64,000 bases of DNA from Euptelea pleiosperma. Its lineage: Eukaryota; Streptophyta; Magnoliopsida; Ranunculales; Eupteleaceae. Numbering within the stretch: the stretch's first letter is position 1; each line of letters begins with the position of its first letter. The position numbers and the translations under genes were made by a program. The DNA lies in the NCBI GenBank assembly GCA_035048495.1, contig CM068542.1, positions 36,423,109-36,487,108 of the forward strand, read 5' to 3'. The notes below the pieces were generated by a model. That model was not told where the DNA came from. It did no database searches and was given only the letters and a program-made list of their open reading frames with translations. Below are positions 35,177 to 46,629 of this stretch, piece by piece.

Positions 35177-36026
35177 CTCTGTAGTCAAGGCGTGCGCCTC
35201 AGGCTCCAGGCACACCTAAAGCACCTTAGAAGGGTCAAGGCGAGGCGTGTTTAGTAAGGTGCACACCTTATACTCAAGGTGTGCGCCTCAAACCAGGCTC
35301 CAGGCGCGCGCCTCACTAAAATAAATGTTTTTTTGTAAAAGTTTTGTTCTTTGGCCTATTATATCAAACATCGGTATGATAAGAGATACAATTGAACATA
35401 TCTCATTGAAAGACATTGATGAAAGCAATGAATGACTACTTGAGGAGATAGAAATAAAAGGTTGAGTAGCAGAAAATGAATTGGTGTTTGAGGATAATAG
35501 CTTGACATGGAGTGTTGTTGCGAGAGTTGGTGAATCAACATCCAATACTAGATCACGATCAAGGTCAAGAGTAAGAGCAAGGGCTTTAATAATGGAGCCG
35601 GAAGAGGAAGAGGCCAATTCGGAGGAGACAGAAGAAGAATATATTGAGGATGCTAATACATTTGATGATGATCCGATGAAGCTAAAGATTATATTTTAAA
35701 TGATGGTGATGTTAACTAGAACTAATTGTGGGCTATTCGAAATTTTGAACATTTGCTATCTTATATGTTTTATGGTTTTTTGGTTGTTTTGTATTTGATA
35801 ATGACAATGTTAACTAGAATTGCTTTCGGGTTACTTGAGATTTTCGATATTTGCTATCTTTTATGTTTTATGGCCTAATGATTACTTATTTTGTTATTTT
35901 ATGATGTTAGTTTTCTTTATTTTTTTATATTTCTTATAACTTTTAATATTGCACCTCGCTTCAATCAGGAGCGTGCCTCGCCTTGCGCCTCAGGCGCTAG
36001 AGGTCCTAGCGCCTTTAACTACCTTG
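35177..36026 (+). mobile_element. hAT-type element inside the array, 8-bp TSD
   Basis: The 8-bp repeat CGCATAGG flanks it exactly (35169-35176 and 36027-36034). Array sequence reads continuously across once it is removed. Ends share GTAGTyAAGGCG-type inverted repeats, and the subterminal regions are GC-rich with repeated 'gcgcctcaggc'-like motifs. Length 850 bp, non-autonomous. Confidence 0.85.
35481..35699 (+). pseudogene. C-terminal hAT transposase remnant
   Basis: A 72-aa frame includes 'NSLTWSVVARVGESTSNTRSR' (abridged region, residues 6-26) and an acidic tail, typical of what follows the hAT dimerisation domain. The catalytic and zinc-finger parts are absent. Confidence 0.5.
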
Positions 36027-38298
36027 CGCATAGGTTACTAATATTGTTTTTGTTATTTTCTCCATTTATATCCTCCATTTTTTTTTTATTATGTTATTAA
36101 AACAATGTTTTTGAGTCATTTATCTTTTAGTGTTACGATATTTAATGTGGATTATGACTCAATCTAGTACTCCTATAACCATCACAATAATCTAACAAAG
36201 TATGGCTAGATAAGAGTGACTAAGCAACATCTTCTACTGATTGCGGCTTAATTCAGTTTCTTAAGAGGTTGTTTTTTTTCGTGAAGGCTTCTGGTGATTC
36301 GATGTATGATTTTTTCGTTTTCTGTTTTCTGTTTTTTTATTTTTATTTTTATTTTTTAATGTCATTTTATTTTATTGTTTTATTTTCATGTTTATTGATA
36401 CTTACCTTAATTGAGTCCTAAAACACATCAGACCTATCCATCAATGAGGGTATCGATTTAAGATTGTGTGGTTGGCTATGTTTCTAGTTCTGGTGGATAG
36501 TTAAGATTGGAGTGAAGGTCTCTTTTGAGAAAATATTACTTTTATATGATTTGATTTTACTGCATAGGTTATTATTATGGTTTTTGTTATTTTCTCCATT
36601 TTTATCCTCCATTTATTATTTGATTATGTTCTTAAAATATTGTTTTTGAGTCATTTAGCTTTTAGTGTTATTATATTTAATGCGGATTAAGACTCAATCT
36701 AGTACTCTTATAGCCATCACGATAATCTAACAAAATGGTGATGGATACGAGTGAATAAGCAACATCTTTTGCTGGTTGCGGCTTAACTCAGTTTGATAAG
36801 AGCATGTTTTATTTCTTGAAGGCTTACGGAGATTCGATCGAGGATTTTTCCGTTTTTCTATCTTTTTATTTTTATTTTTTAATGTCATTTTATTTTATTA
36901 TTTTATTTCCGTGTCTATTGATACTTACCTTATTTGAGTCCTAAGACACATCAGACCTATCCATCAAAGATGGTATCGATTTAAGATTGTGGGGTTGGTT
37001 GTGTTTCTAGTTTTGGTGGATAGTTAAAATTCGTGTGAAGGTCTCTTTTGAGAAAATATTACTTTTATATGATTTAATTTTAGCGCGTAGGTTATTAATA
37101 TTGTTTTTGTTATTTTCTCCATTTCTATCCTCTATTTTCTGTTTGATTATGTTCCTAAAACAATATTTTTGAATCATTTATCTTTTAGTGATCTGATATT
37201 TACTGCGGATTAAGACTTAATCTAATACTCCTATAGCCATCACTCTAATCTAACAAAGTGGGACTGGATAAGAGTGGCTAAGCAACATCTTCTGCTGATT
37301 GGGGCTGAACTCAGTTTTATAAGAGTATGTTTTATTCATTAAGGCTTTGGAGATTCGATCAATGATTTTTTCGTTTTCTATCTTTTTGTTTTAATTTTTT
37401 AAATGTCATTTTATTTTATTTCCATGTTGATTGATACTTAACTTAATTGAGTCCTAACACACATCAGATCTATCAATCAAGGATTGTATTGATTTAAAAT
37501 TGTGGGGTTGGCTATGGTTCTAATGTTGGTGGATAGTTAAGATTCGTGTGAAGTATCGTTTAGTGATCTGATATTTAAAGCGGATTAAGACTCAATCTAA
37601 TACTCCTATAGCCATCACTCTAATATAGCAAAGTGGGAATCGATAAGAGTGGCTAAACAACATCTTCTGCTGATTGTGGCTGAACTCAGTTTTATAAGAG
37701 TGTGTTTTATTCATGAAGGCTTTGGAGATTCAATCGAGCATTTTTTTGTTTTCTATCTCTTTGTTTTAATATTTCAAAAGTCATTTTATTTTATTATTTT
37801 ATTTCCATGTTGATTGATACTTACCTTAATTGAGTCCTAACACACATCAGACATATCCATCAAAGATGGTATCGATTTAAGATTGTGAGGTTGGCTATGG
37901 TTCTAGTTTTGATGTATAGTTAAGACTCTTGTGAAGGTCTCTTTTGAGAAAATATTACTTATATATGATTTGATTTCACCGCATAGGTTATTAATATGGT
38001 TTTTGTTATTTCTCTATTTATATTCTCCATTTTTAGTTTCATTATGTTCTTAAAATAATGTTTTTGAGTCGTTTATCTTTTAGTGTTCTGATATTTAATG
38101 CGGATTAAGACTCAATCTAGTACTCTTATAGCCATCACGATAATCTAACAAAGTGGGGATGGATAAGAGTGGCTAAGCAACATCTTCTGCTGATTGCGGT
38201 TTAACTCAGTTTTATAAGAGGATGTTTTATTCGTGGAGGCTTCTGGATTAGAACCTTTTCCGTTTCATCTTGCTTGCTCTGATCGGTAAACCTCTCTT

Positions 38299-41200
38299 CT
38301 TCTTTTTTTGATAAGTGTAATGCATTGATAAAAAAGAGAAGAAATACAAGCAAGGTCAAGGAGGTCGAGATGATCAACCAAGGACAAAGACGCCTACATC
38401 AGCACCAAGAAAAGAAGAAAGGAAAAACAGCAGAGGGAGGATTAAACTAGATCTCTCGTACAAACCATGTCCCACCGGAATACAAAGTCTTCAAAAAATA
38501 AACCACGGCACTCCTTGAAGACTTTAGACCACAGAAATAGGAGACTCTTGATATTCAAAATGATGTACTCCTCTTCGAAGACTCCCTATTCTCGAAAACC
38601 TTGAGATTGCGTTCCTTCCATAATCCCCAACAAATCGCAAAAGGGAGCAATCGCCATAATATTCGGCCTCTAGAAGAGAAACAATGAGTGGCCCAACTAT
38701 GAGTGAGTTGCATCAACGTGTAGGGGAAAACCCATGCCATGCTGAAATCTACCAAGGACAACCAAACTGCCCAGGCTACTGTGCAATGAATAAGAAGATG
38801 GTCGATCGATTCCCCACTTTGCTTACACATAGAGCAAAAGTCAACAATAACCATCTTACATGCTCTCAACTGTTCCACAGTTAAGACCTTGTTTAGGGAG
38901 GCAGCCCAATAAAAGAACGCAATCTTGGATGGTACTTTGGAGCCCCAAATCATGGGGGCTGGATAACTTCCGTCCATGTTTTGGAGAAGGGACTTGTACA
39001 ATGAACAGACTGAAAATTTTCCATCTTTCGACCATCTCCAAAGGCGTCTGTCTGGAAAGTGGGAAGGGAGGTGACACTCTTGAAGGCGTTGCAAAAGGCG
39101 GGAAACAGCTTCAATCTCCCAATCATTAAGTCTTCTCCTGAAACCAAAATTCCACGCCAGATTTTCCCCTTCTATGACCTTGTACTGAATCACTGCACAA
39201 TTCTTGTAGTTCGAGATGGAGTATAGATTTGGAAAGTCAGCCCCTGGAGGGCTATTGCCACACCATCTATCCTCCCAGAAGCGAACTCTATCTCCAATAC
39301 CCACTTTGTAGGAGATCCCTTCATAAAATTTGTCGAAGCATTTCATGATGCCTTTCCAGACACTACAACCATAGGAAGACAGGACTGCCTTCCCGTCCCG
39401 ATCAAGACCAAAACCCCATATTTGGCTGCCATCTCCTCTCTAAAGCGCCATAGCCATTTACCCAAAAGCGCTACATTCATGATAAGGAGGCTTCTAATAC
39501 CCAATCCCCCTTGAGTCTTGGGGTGACAAATAGAATTCCATTTCACTAGACGAATTTTCCTCTTGCCTTCTCGGTCATGCCATAAAAAATTCCTCATGAT
39601 TTTCTCTAAGGCCTTCACGATGTATTTAGGCATGGCAAAAAGAGACATAATATAAAGAGGCAAACTGGATAAGCAATGCTTTAACAAGACCAACTTACCC
39701 CCTTTCGACAGGTACTTGGATTTCCACAAGGCCAGCTTGCTTCCAAACTTTTCGGCGAGAGGATCCCAAATAGCTTTGGATCTGTAGTTGGCTCCCAAAG
39801 GCAACCCGAGATAAGACTTAGGGAAATTACCCTCTCCGCATCCCAACACTACTACCAATTCCCCCATATTTCTGACGTCTCCCACTCCGTACATCATGCT
39901 CTTGGCCAAATTAATCCTAAGGCCCGACGCAGCCTCGAAACAGACAAGAAGGCCCCTCAAGAAACGAACCTGGGAGAGAGAATGCCCAAGGAATACCAAG
40001 GTGTCGTCAGCACATTGAAGGTGAGATATTGCTTCCATGCTTGTACTGACCTTAAATCCCTCAATCAACCCAATCTCAGTCGCCCTACTCAACATCCTCC
40101 CCAATGCCTCTGCAATCACAATAAACAGATAAGGCGACAACGGGTCTCCTTGTCTTAAACCTCGAGAACTACGACAGTAACCCGCCGGGGCCCCGTTGAC
40201 CAGAATGGAGAAAGAGGCCGACGATATACACTTGCCAACCCATCTTCTCCACTTGAGACCGAATCTCATCCTAGCCAACATGTAATCAACAAAGCTCCAA
40301 CTGACATGATCATACGCCTTCTCCATGTCAATTTTGCAAACAATCCCCGGGGAGCCGGATTTGCTTCTAGAATCTATGCATTCATTGGCGAGGAGAACAC
40401 ATCCAGAATCTGCCGACCCTTCACAAAGGCCCCTTGCATAGGGGAAATAACCGAACTCGACACTTCACTAATACGAGAGGCTAGGGTCTTGGCTAGGATC
40501 TTGTACAGGCTACCCACCAGGCTAATGGGCTGATAACTAGAAATGTCTTCAACCCCTTGCTTCTTGGGAATAAGAACAATGAAAGTACTGTTGGTCGTGT
40601 AGTCCAGATAGCCTTCTTCATAGAACTCATGAATTACCTTCATCAAATCCTTGCCTACCACATCCCAACACTCTTTAAAGAAGGCAAGAGTGAAGCCATC
40701 AGGCCCAGGGGCCTTATCGATTGCCAGATCAGTTATGGACGTCCTGATCTCTTCTTCTGAGAATGGTCTTTCCACCCAATCTCTATCTTCCTGGCTGATG
40801 CTATCAAAATGAAGGTCTTCCAGGAGGGGTCTATAGGACGACGACTCTGAGTACAAACTAGAATAGAAGTCCACAACCCCTTTCCTGACACTCTCCTCAT
40901 CCTCAAGGATGGTTCCATGGATCTCAAGACGGGCTATGTGGTTTCTTCTTCTGTGAACATTGGCCATCTCATGGAAGAATCTAGTATTGCTATCCCCTTC
41001 CTTCAACCACCTTATCCTGGATTTCTGTTTCCAACTGATTTCCTCCAAGATTATGAGGTGTTGGTACTCCGCCATCAGATTGTTTCTCCTTCCGCGGTCC
41101 TCTAAGGATAGCTCGCCCTCTTCTTCCTTCCTATCAAGCTGCGAACTCTCCTCCAGAAGAGTTGATTTTTTATGGTCAATTCTCCCAAACTCCTCTTTAT

Positions 41201-41983
41201 TCCACAGTTTGATGGTAGCCTTAAGAGCCTTAAGCTTGCGCCTGAACACCTCTCCTGCCTTGCCTGTAAAAGAGGAACTATTCCACCAAAGTGCCACCTT
41301 GTCCTTGAACTTAGGACTCTGAAGCCACATATTTTCAAATCGGAAGGGAATAGGGCGACTTCTAATCCCCCTGCACTCTAGCAATAGAGGTACATGGTCC
41401 GAAGCCGGGCGAGGAATGGCAACCTGGGACACCCCTTGGAATTGATCGTCCCAATCTGCAGAAATCAAGAATCTATCCAGTCTACAGAGGGTGGGGTTCG
41501 CCTGATTGTTAGTCCAAGTAAACTTACCCCCCTCCAGCGGGAGATCCATCAAGAAGTGCCGATCAATAAAATCTCCGAAACCTCGCATGCCACTTGTCGT
41601 TCTTTGACCTTTGTTCTTCTCGTGTCAATAACGGATAGTGTTAAAATCCCCCCCTAAATACCATGGTAAGTCCCAATAGCCAGCCACATCATCAAGCTCG
41701 TCAAAAAATTGTTCTCTATGATGTCTTTCCGTCGGCCCATATACTCTAGTCAGAACCCAGCTAAATTGATCTCCCACCCAATTGCTCAAAACTGATACCG
41801 AAAAAGCCCCCACAAGAACATCCTTGACCTCTAGGTAATTCTTGTCCCAAATAACTACTATACCACCTGAAGACCCGATTGTCGGAAGGTCATACCACCC
41901 TACATCCCTGAAACTACACACAGCTTTAATAACAGATTCCTCCATAGTACCGATCTTGGTTTCTTGGGGAATAACAGCTTTAA
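38299..41983 (-). mobile_element. 5'-truncated L1-type LINE with 12-bp TSD
   Basis: TAAACCTCTCTT occurs at 38287-38298 and 41984-41995, flanking 3685 bp. On the minus strand the element runs from inside the endonuclease domain (PQETK) to a short A-rich tail near 38310-38300. Lack of ORF1 and the start of ORF2 is typical 5' truncation. Confidence 0.88.
38555..41960 (-). pseudogene. LINE ORF2 remnant: endonuclease, RT, zf-RVT
   Basis: Domains on the minus strand: endonuclease C-terminal part (GDFNTIRY; later ASDHVPLLLEC with the SDH motif), RT (41588-39343: IDKAPGPDGF, LIPKKQG, MEKAYDHVSW, RGLRQGDPLSPYLF, QCADDTLVF holding the catalytic ADD), then the zf-RVT region (39346-38555: KIAFFYWAASLNKVLT, C-X2-C and H-X4-C-type residues). 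One in-frame stop lies just upstream of 41588, one 1-nt deletion lies near 40360, and one frameshift near 39345. These breaks make it inactive. They are few, so the insertion is not ancient. Confidence 0.88.
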
Positions 41984-42330
41984 TAAACCTCTCTTTTGTC
42001 TATAGATATGATGATTCCAGTGAAAGCGGTCACTCTAATTCTGTTTATCTCCTTAATAGTAGAGCCACTCCTAGTTTCCCATCGATTGAGCCACTCCCAT
42101 TCCTCTCGCTTTCTGCGGACAGACCGACCCTGCTTGCAAATAGAGAGAAAATTTATTAGTTAGAGCTAGCAGCAGAGGCTAAAGCAGCATATGATCCTGA
42201 GATCGGCATAAAAGATAGGGATCGGATGGAGGGATTTCTCAACCTTTATTTCTTTCGTTGAAGACCAAGTTTCCAAACGAACACATACTATTGGCGGAAC
42301 CCGATGAAGAGCAGTCGAGGAGATGTAAGG

Positions 42331-42400
42331 GGATGTTTTATTCGTGAAGGATTCTGGAGATTCGATCGCGGATTTTTTCGTTTTCTATCTTTTTGTTAGT
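42331..42400. repeat. Right-hand remnant of the tandem array
   Basis: It begins with the array junction 'ggatgttttattcgtgaagg', continues 'ttctggagattcgatcg' and 'ttttctatctttttgtta', then stops where gypsy sequence starts. Confidence 0.8.
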
Positions 42401-44200
42401 TTTTTTAATCAATACCGAGTCTTCACAATTGTTACTGGTTCTTTATGATGCTATAGATAAAGAGTGCATTCTCCATCCTTGATGGGCCCGAGATCACTCA
42501 CTCCATCTTTTTTAAATGTGTAAGTGTTCTTAAATGCATCTTGCATCACGCGTCTATCAAACTGCCATGGTCGTTTGAATAGGAGATGACATACATCCAT
42601 GGGAAAAACGTCGCACCATACGTTGTCCACATATTTGCCTATGGAAAACGTAACGAAGCAACGATGAAAAACTATTACCTTGACACCCTTTTTGAACCAA
42701 GATATCTTATATGGCTTGGGATGCACTTCCGTCTTTAGCCCCAACTTGACCACCTTTTCTTGTGAGACGGTATTCTCGCAACTTCCACTATCTGTGATCA
42801 AATTGCACACTTTCTCGCATGTTGTACAACGTGTGGAAAATGTTGGTGCGTAGCCAATCATCTTCTAATTCTTTCTTTGGTGTTGTCATGACACATCTGA
42901 TCACTCAGTCTTCACCATGGTCATTCCATGTGATCTCATCTTCCTCACCTAGGGCTTCATCATATACAGGTGCATCTTCGTATTCAAGGAAATCATCTTC
43001 ATCACCAACTCTTCAACTAGGTTTATTAGTTTTCGGTTTGGACATTGCGCAGAGAGGTACCCTATTCCAGAACACTTAAAACATTTAATTGTTGGTCTTT
43101 CTTGTTGACTAGTTCGATTGACTGCATGATTAATCCTTGATAGACCTTGAGGTTGTGCTACCAGCTGGTTTCTGTGCAGGACCAACAGTTGGTCAAGTAA
43201 GACGAACGCACACATTACTCCTTGATTGGAGGACACACATTTGTATTGCTTGGGGGAGTTTCCTTGGCCACCTTTCAACCTTGTGTTAGGTCCTGGAGCT
43301 GTTTTTCCACCTTAACAACGAGCTGGTATGCATCATCCAATGACCGATATTGCTGCAATGTTACGTCTTGAATCGAAGAATGCAAACCATCCACATATCG
43401 CGCTAGCGTTTGCTCCTCTCATTCAACCATATCACATCTTGCAATCAACTAATAGAATTCCTCTGTGTAGTCTTCTGTCCCCTTGTTTGAGATTATGCAA
43501 TTTTCGCTACAGATCTTGCATATAGTTGTTGGGGAGGAATCTCTCTTTCAATTTCTTCATCTTTTTCCAAGAATTAATTTTAGACTTGCCCATTCTTTTT
43601 CGCGTAGCCCTCGGCTGTTCTCACCATGTGGAAGCATGCTTATTCAACTTTATAACCATGATCTTGACTTTTCTATTGTATAGCCATATAGGACCTTAAA
43701 TCAAACAAACGTTCAACAATGTTGAGCCAATCAATAAACTCACCTGGATTCATTTTCCCCTCAAAATCTGGAATGTCCAACTTCATATCAAACCCACGCG
43801 ATCTCTTAATCATTTGGCGAGGTTGAAAATGTCGTCCCCCATCACTAGACTCCTCATGCGAAGTGTTACAATGAAAGGGGCTGTAGTCTTCGTCTTGAGA
43901 GTCTAAACCAACTCCATCTGATTCTTGGATCTCATAAAGTGCTAGATGTTGGGTAAGCCGATTTACTTGTCTCTTTAATGCTTCAAGTGCTTTGTCTCCT
44001 AGATCACTCGGAGGATCCATACGCTGATTACCACGTCCATGACCAGCTCTCCTTGTTCCCATCTAGTTCGTAGAAGAAACAACGTTCTGTTACCAATCCG
44101 ATGCAGCTAGGGTTGTAAGAATGGGAAAAATGCAGTAGAGCAAGAGATCACATCACCAATATCTGATCAAAAGACGAGATCAAACTTGAATTACATAAAA
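42401..44200 (-). mobile_element. Truncated Ty3/gypsy element 2 (gag, zinc knuckle, protease)
   Basis: Minus-strand gag begins with ATG at 44062 (frame to 43673: MNPGEFIDWLNIVERLFD). A zinc knuckle lies near 43060-43100 (CFKCSGIGYLSAQC, with Tyr where the family has His), and an aspartic protease is at 42861-42451 (LITDSGSCENTVS). Upstream of gag, 'tggtaacagaac' near 44095 resembles a tRNA-Met primer-binding site (usually TGGTATCAGAGC), followed by an LTR-like edge. Pol after the protease is missing. It is related to the element in SUD1 intron 1. Confidence 0.8.
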
Positions 44201-45060
44201 GCACTCTGTGTAAGGTCTTTACTCATCTGCCTTTGGATCTTTTTAGTATTTTCCTTATGTTGCCGAGTATTGTCTTGTTAGTGGCTTCTGCTTAGTAGTT
44301 TCCTTGTGGATACCTCGGTGTTGAAAGAGATGCCTGATCCCATGGCTTTTGCAAAAATTCTTGATCAACCGACAGTTAAATGTCGACCATATGATGGGAT
44401 GAGGGCTTCCATACCATATGCTAGGATGAAGGGCGATTCTCCTGTAGGTCGCCCTTGGTGAGGTACGGTAGGGGTCTAGAGCACTACGTGTAAGGACTTT
44501 ACCCATCTGCCTTTGGCTCTTTCGAGTATTTTTAAATGTCGTCGAGTATTGTCTTGTTAGTGGCCTTGGTTGTTTCCTTATGGATACCTCGATGCTAAAA
44601 AAAATGCCTGAGGCCATTGCTTTTGCAGAAATTCTTGATCAACTACCGACCATTAATTGTGATGATTGTGTGTGGAATGCCAAATCTTCACACAATATGG
44701 TCCTTGAGGAATTTTCGGACATCAGTGTCTTGTATTCTGACCAGCGGCATTGCTTCAACCTACATCATGAAGTAATCAGTGGCATTCAATAAGTATTCGA
44801 AGCCTCTTGGGCCCTTTGGAAAAGGTCCGACAATGTCAAGACCCCATTGAGAGAAGCGCCAAGGACTACTAAGAGGATGTAATTCCTTGGATGGCTGGTG
44901 AATTAGAGGTGCTAACTTCAGGCACTTATCACATCTCTAGACAAGCTCCTTTGCATCGGATCATGACCAGAAATACCCTTGTGTGAAGGCCTTATGTGTA
45001 AGAGAGCACCCACCTGAGTGATTGCCACATTCCCCTGAGTAGATTTATTGTGAGATACAA
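44200..45060 (-). pseudogene. Gypsy integrase fragment with internal 279-bp duplication
   Basis: Minus-strand pieces include WGLDIVGPFPKGPRGFEYLL (about 44860-44800), FGIPHTIIT-like core and, nearer 44440, TGESPFILAYGMEALIP, the hallmark of Tat/Retand-type integrase C-termini. Sequence at 44200-44365 repeats at 44479-44650, with offset 279 bp. Many stops. It is a different lineage from the neighbouring element 2. Confidence 0.75.
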
Positions 45061-45087
45061 TCTTCTTCCGTTGGGCTGAGTCATCCC

Positions 45088-46280
45088 TTAGCTTTGGGCT
45101 CTTGCGAACCTCTACTCAGCAAAAATGGATTCCATTTGAATAATCCCTACGAAAGGGTCTAAACTTGGCCTTGGCGGAGCCTTCCATTGAGCCATCATCA
45201 TCAAGTTTAGGCTCATTTTTCAATTTGCGTTTTTCCTTGGAAATAAAATTGTCTCTTGCTTTTAGTGTCCAACAATTCATCTCGAAACTTTGTTTCAGGT
45301 TCTTTTCAATTCTTACTCTTCCTTTCCTCCTTCCTTCCTTTTGATCTTGAGTTCTCCCACTAAACTATGACCTTCTTTCCCATCATCGCTCTACTCATTG
45401 TGGGCTCTCTCCTCTGTCTAACTGGCATGGGGAATGTCTAATTAAACTTTGACGAATTAGGGGTTAGGGAGACCTGTCATTCTTTTTCCATAACGTGAAA
45501 TCCAGTTGCAGGCTTTGTCTTACATTGAAGCAGCTAAACTGTATATCAAGAACTTGGCAATCTACCCCAATCTAAGGAGTTCGTTTTTGTTGAACAACAG
45601 TTTCCAATAGGTCCTAGCTAAGCGGCTCTGCATCAACATCTACTCCTAACAACTATGTTTTTTAATTTTCGAAATTGGAATTTTTTTCTTGAAAATATGG
45701 TTGTCAGTGAGTATATGCCAGATGCAGAGCCGCTTAGCTTTGGCCTCTTGCAAGCCTGCTGCTCAGCAAAAATGGGTTCCATTCTAACGTACCTCAGATA
45801 TGGAGGAATTATGATTAATCCCTTATGATGGGTATAAACCTGGCCTGTAGACTTTCATTAAGTCCCCATCATTAAGTTTAGATTCTTTTTTGAATTTGCA
45901 TTTTTCCCTGGAAATAACATTTTGTCTTTTGCTTTTAGTGTCCTACAATTCATCTCAAGACTTTGTTTCACGTTTTTCTTTTCAATTCGTACTCTTCCTT
46001 CCGTTTGATCTTGAGTTCTCCCACTAAACTGTGACCTTCCTTCCCATCATCCCTCTACTTATTGTAGCCTCTCCTCTGTTTAACTGGTGGCATGGAGAAT
46101 TATTAAACTTTGATGAATTAGGGCTTAGGGAGACCCATCATTCTTTTTCCCTAAAGTGAAATCCAATTGCAGGCTTTGTTTTACATTGAAGCAGCTAAAA
46201 TTCTATATCAAGAACTTGTCATTCGAGATCTATCCCAATCCAAGGAGTTCGCTTTTGCTGATCAGTGCTTACCAAGAGGT
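45088..46280 (+). repeat. Tandem segmental duplication (offset about 661 bp)
   Basis: Copy 1 (about 45090-45620) and copy 2 (about 45740-46280) share the order 'ctcagcaaaaatgg', 'cttttagtgtcc', 'gatcttgagttctcccactaaac' (abridged), 'gggagacc' and 'ttgcaggctttgt'. Copy 2 keeps an open exon-like frame; copy 1 has lost it. Confidence 0.8.
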
Positions 46281-46628
46281 GGTCCCCTAAGCAACTCGCC
46301 AATGGAGAGTGAACACTTACCCCCAACAATCCTCACTTTGCAAATACAATTTGAAGTCTTAACTTCGATTTCAAATTTTAAAATTTTGAAATACAGGCTT
46401 GTTGGGGTTATGTCAGTGGAGGAGCAAAGTTTCACTCTTGTGGACTTAGACCTTGAGAACTTATTCTCTACTTGTGCTAATAATTGTGCGATTGATCGTC
46501 TATTAAAGAAACTAATGAGTTTACTCCTGCCTCACGTTGCATTGGTTCTTATCATGTGTTTTTGTGATTGTAATTTAAGATTGTTGTGCAAAATCACATG
46601 CTTCTTTCTCTTCAATAAAAGCCATTGA
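46173..46628 (+). CDS. Exon-like frame of an unidentified gene or gene fragment
   Basis: After a good acceptor (CCAATTGCAG|GCTTTG at 46172/46173) the frame is open for about 150 codons. The first half (FYIEAAKILYQELVIRDLSQ, then AFADQCLPRGGPL) looks like a conserved, hydrophilic protein segment. The second half is hydrophobic and Cys-rich and may already be intron or UTR. AATAAA follows near 46613. The duplicate at 45512 shows 'SYIEAAKLYIKNLAI' before decaying. I do not recognise the protein. It may be the 3' part of a gene starting far upstream, or a captured gene fragment. Confidence 0.4.
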   Translation, partial: ALFYIEAAKILYQELVIRDLSQSKEFAFADQCLPRGGPLSNSPMESEHLPPTILTLQIQFEVLTSISNFKILKYRLVGVMSVEEQSFTLVDLDLENLFSTCANNCAIDRLLKKLMSLLLPHVALVLIMCFCDCNLRLLCKITCFFLFNKSH

Positions 46629-46629
46629 T

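Larger units (their letters stand above)
29366..38247. repeat. Tandem array, about 490-520 bp units with higher-order order
   Basis: The landmark 'gtctattgatactta' recurs near 29490, 29970, 30487, 30998, 31490, 31979, 32470, 32958, 33480, 33992, 34480, 35000, 36390, 36918, 37428 and 37816. Each is followed by 'gagtcctaacacacatcaga' and 'gggtatcgatttaaga'-like blocks. Two junction types alternate: A ('ttttgctgttttagtcgtg', about 490 bp) and B ('tgattgtggcttaactcag' plus 'agcatgttttattcgtg', about 515 bp). The order A-B-B'-A-A-B restarts after about 2985 bp. Units are AT-rich and stop-dense, with no reading frame. I do not recognise the family. Confidence 0.9.
38248..42330. other. Compound insert that splits the tandem array
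   Basis: A 28-bp array segment starting 'ggatgttttattcgtg' ends the left side (38220-38247) and restarts the right side (42331-42358) with two mismatches. Between them lie about 450 bp of foreign sequence (38248-38298 and 41984-42330) that were themselves split by the LINE. The foreign part is more GC-balanced than the array and has an organellar look, though I cannot assign it. Confidence 0.55.

Noticed and set aside
29366..38247. CRISPR-like or centromeric identity of the array
   Set aside because: Units are far too long for CRISPR, and the genome is eukaryotic. Centromeric function cannot be judged without CENH3 data, and the roughly 490-bp unit is not diagnostic.
40960..41322. 120-aa plus frame and other plus frames across 38.6-42.1 kb
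   Set aside because: Shadows of LINE ORF2 on the minus strand.
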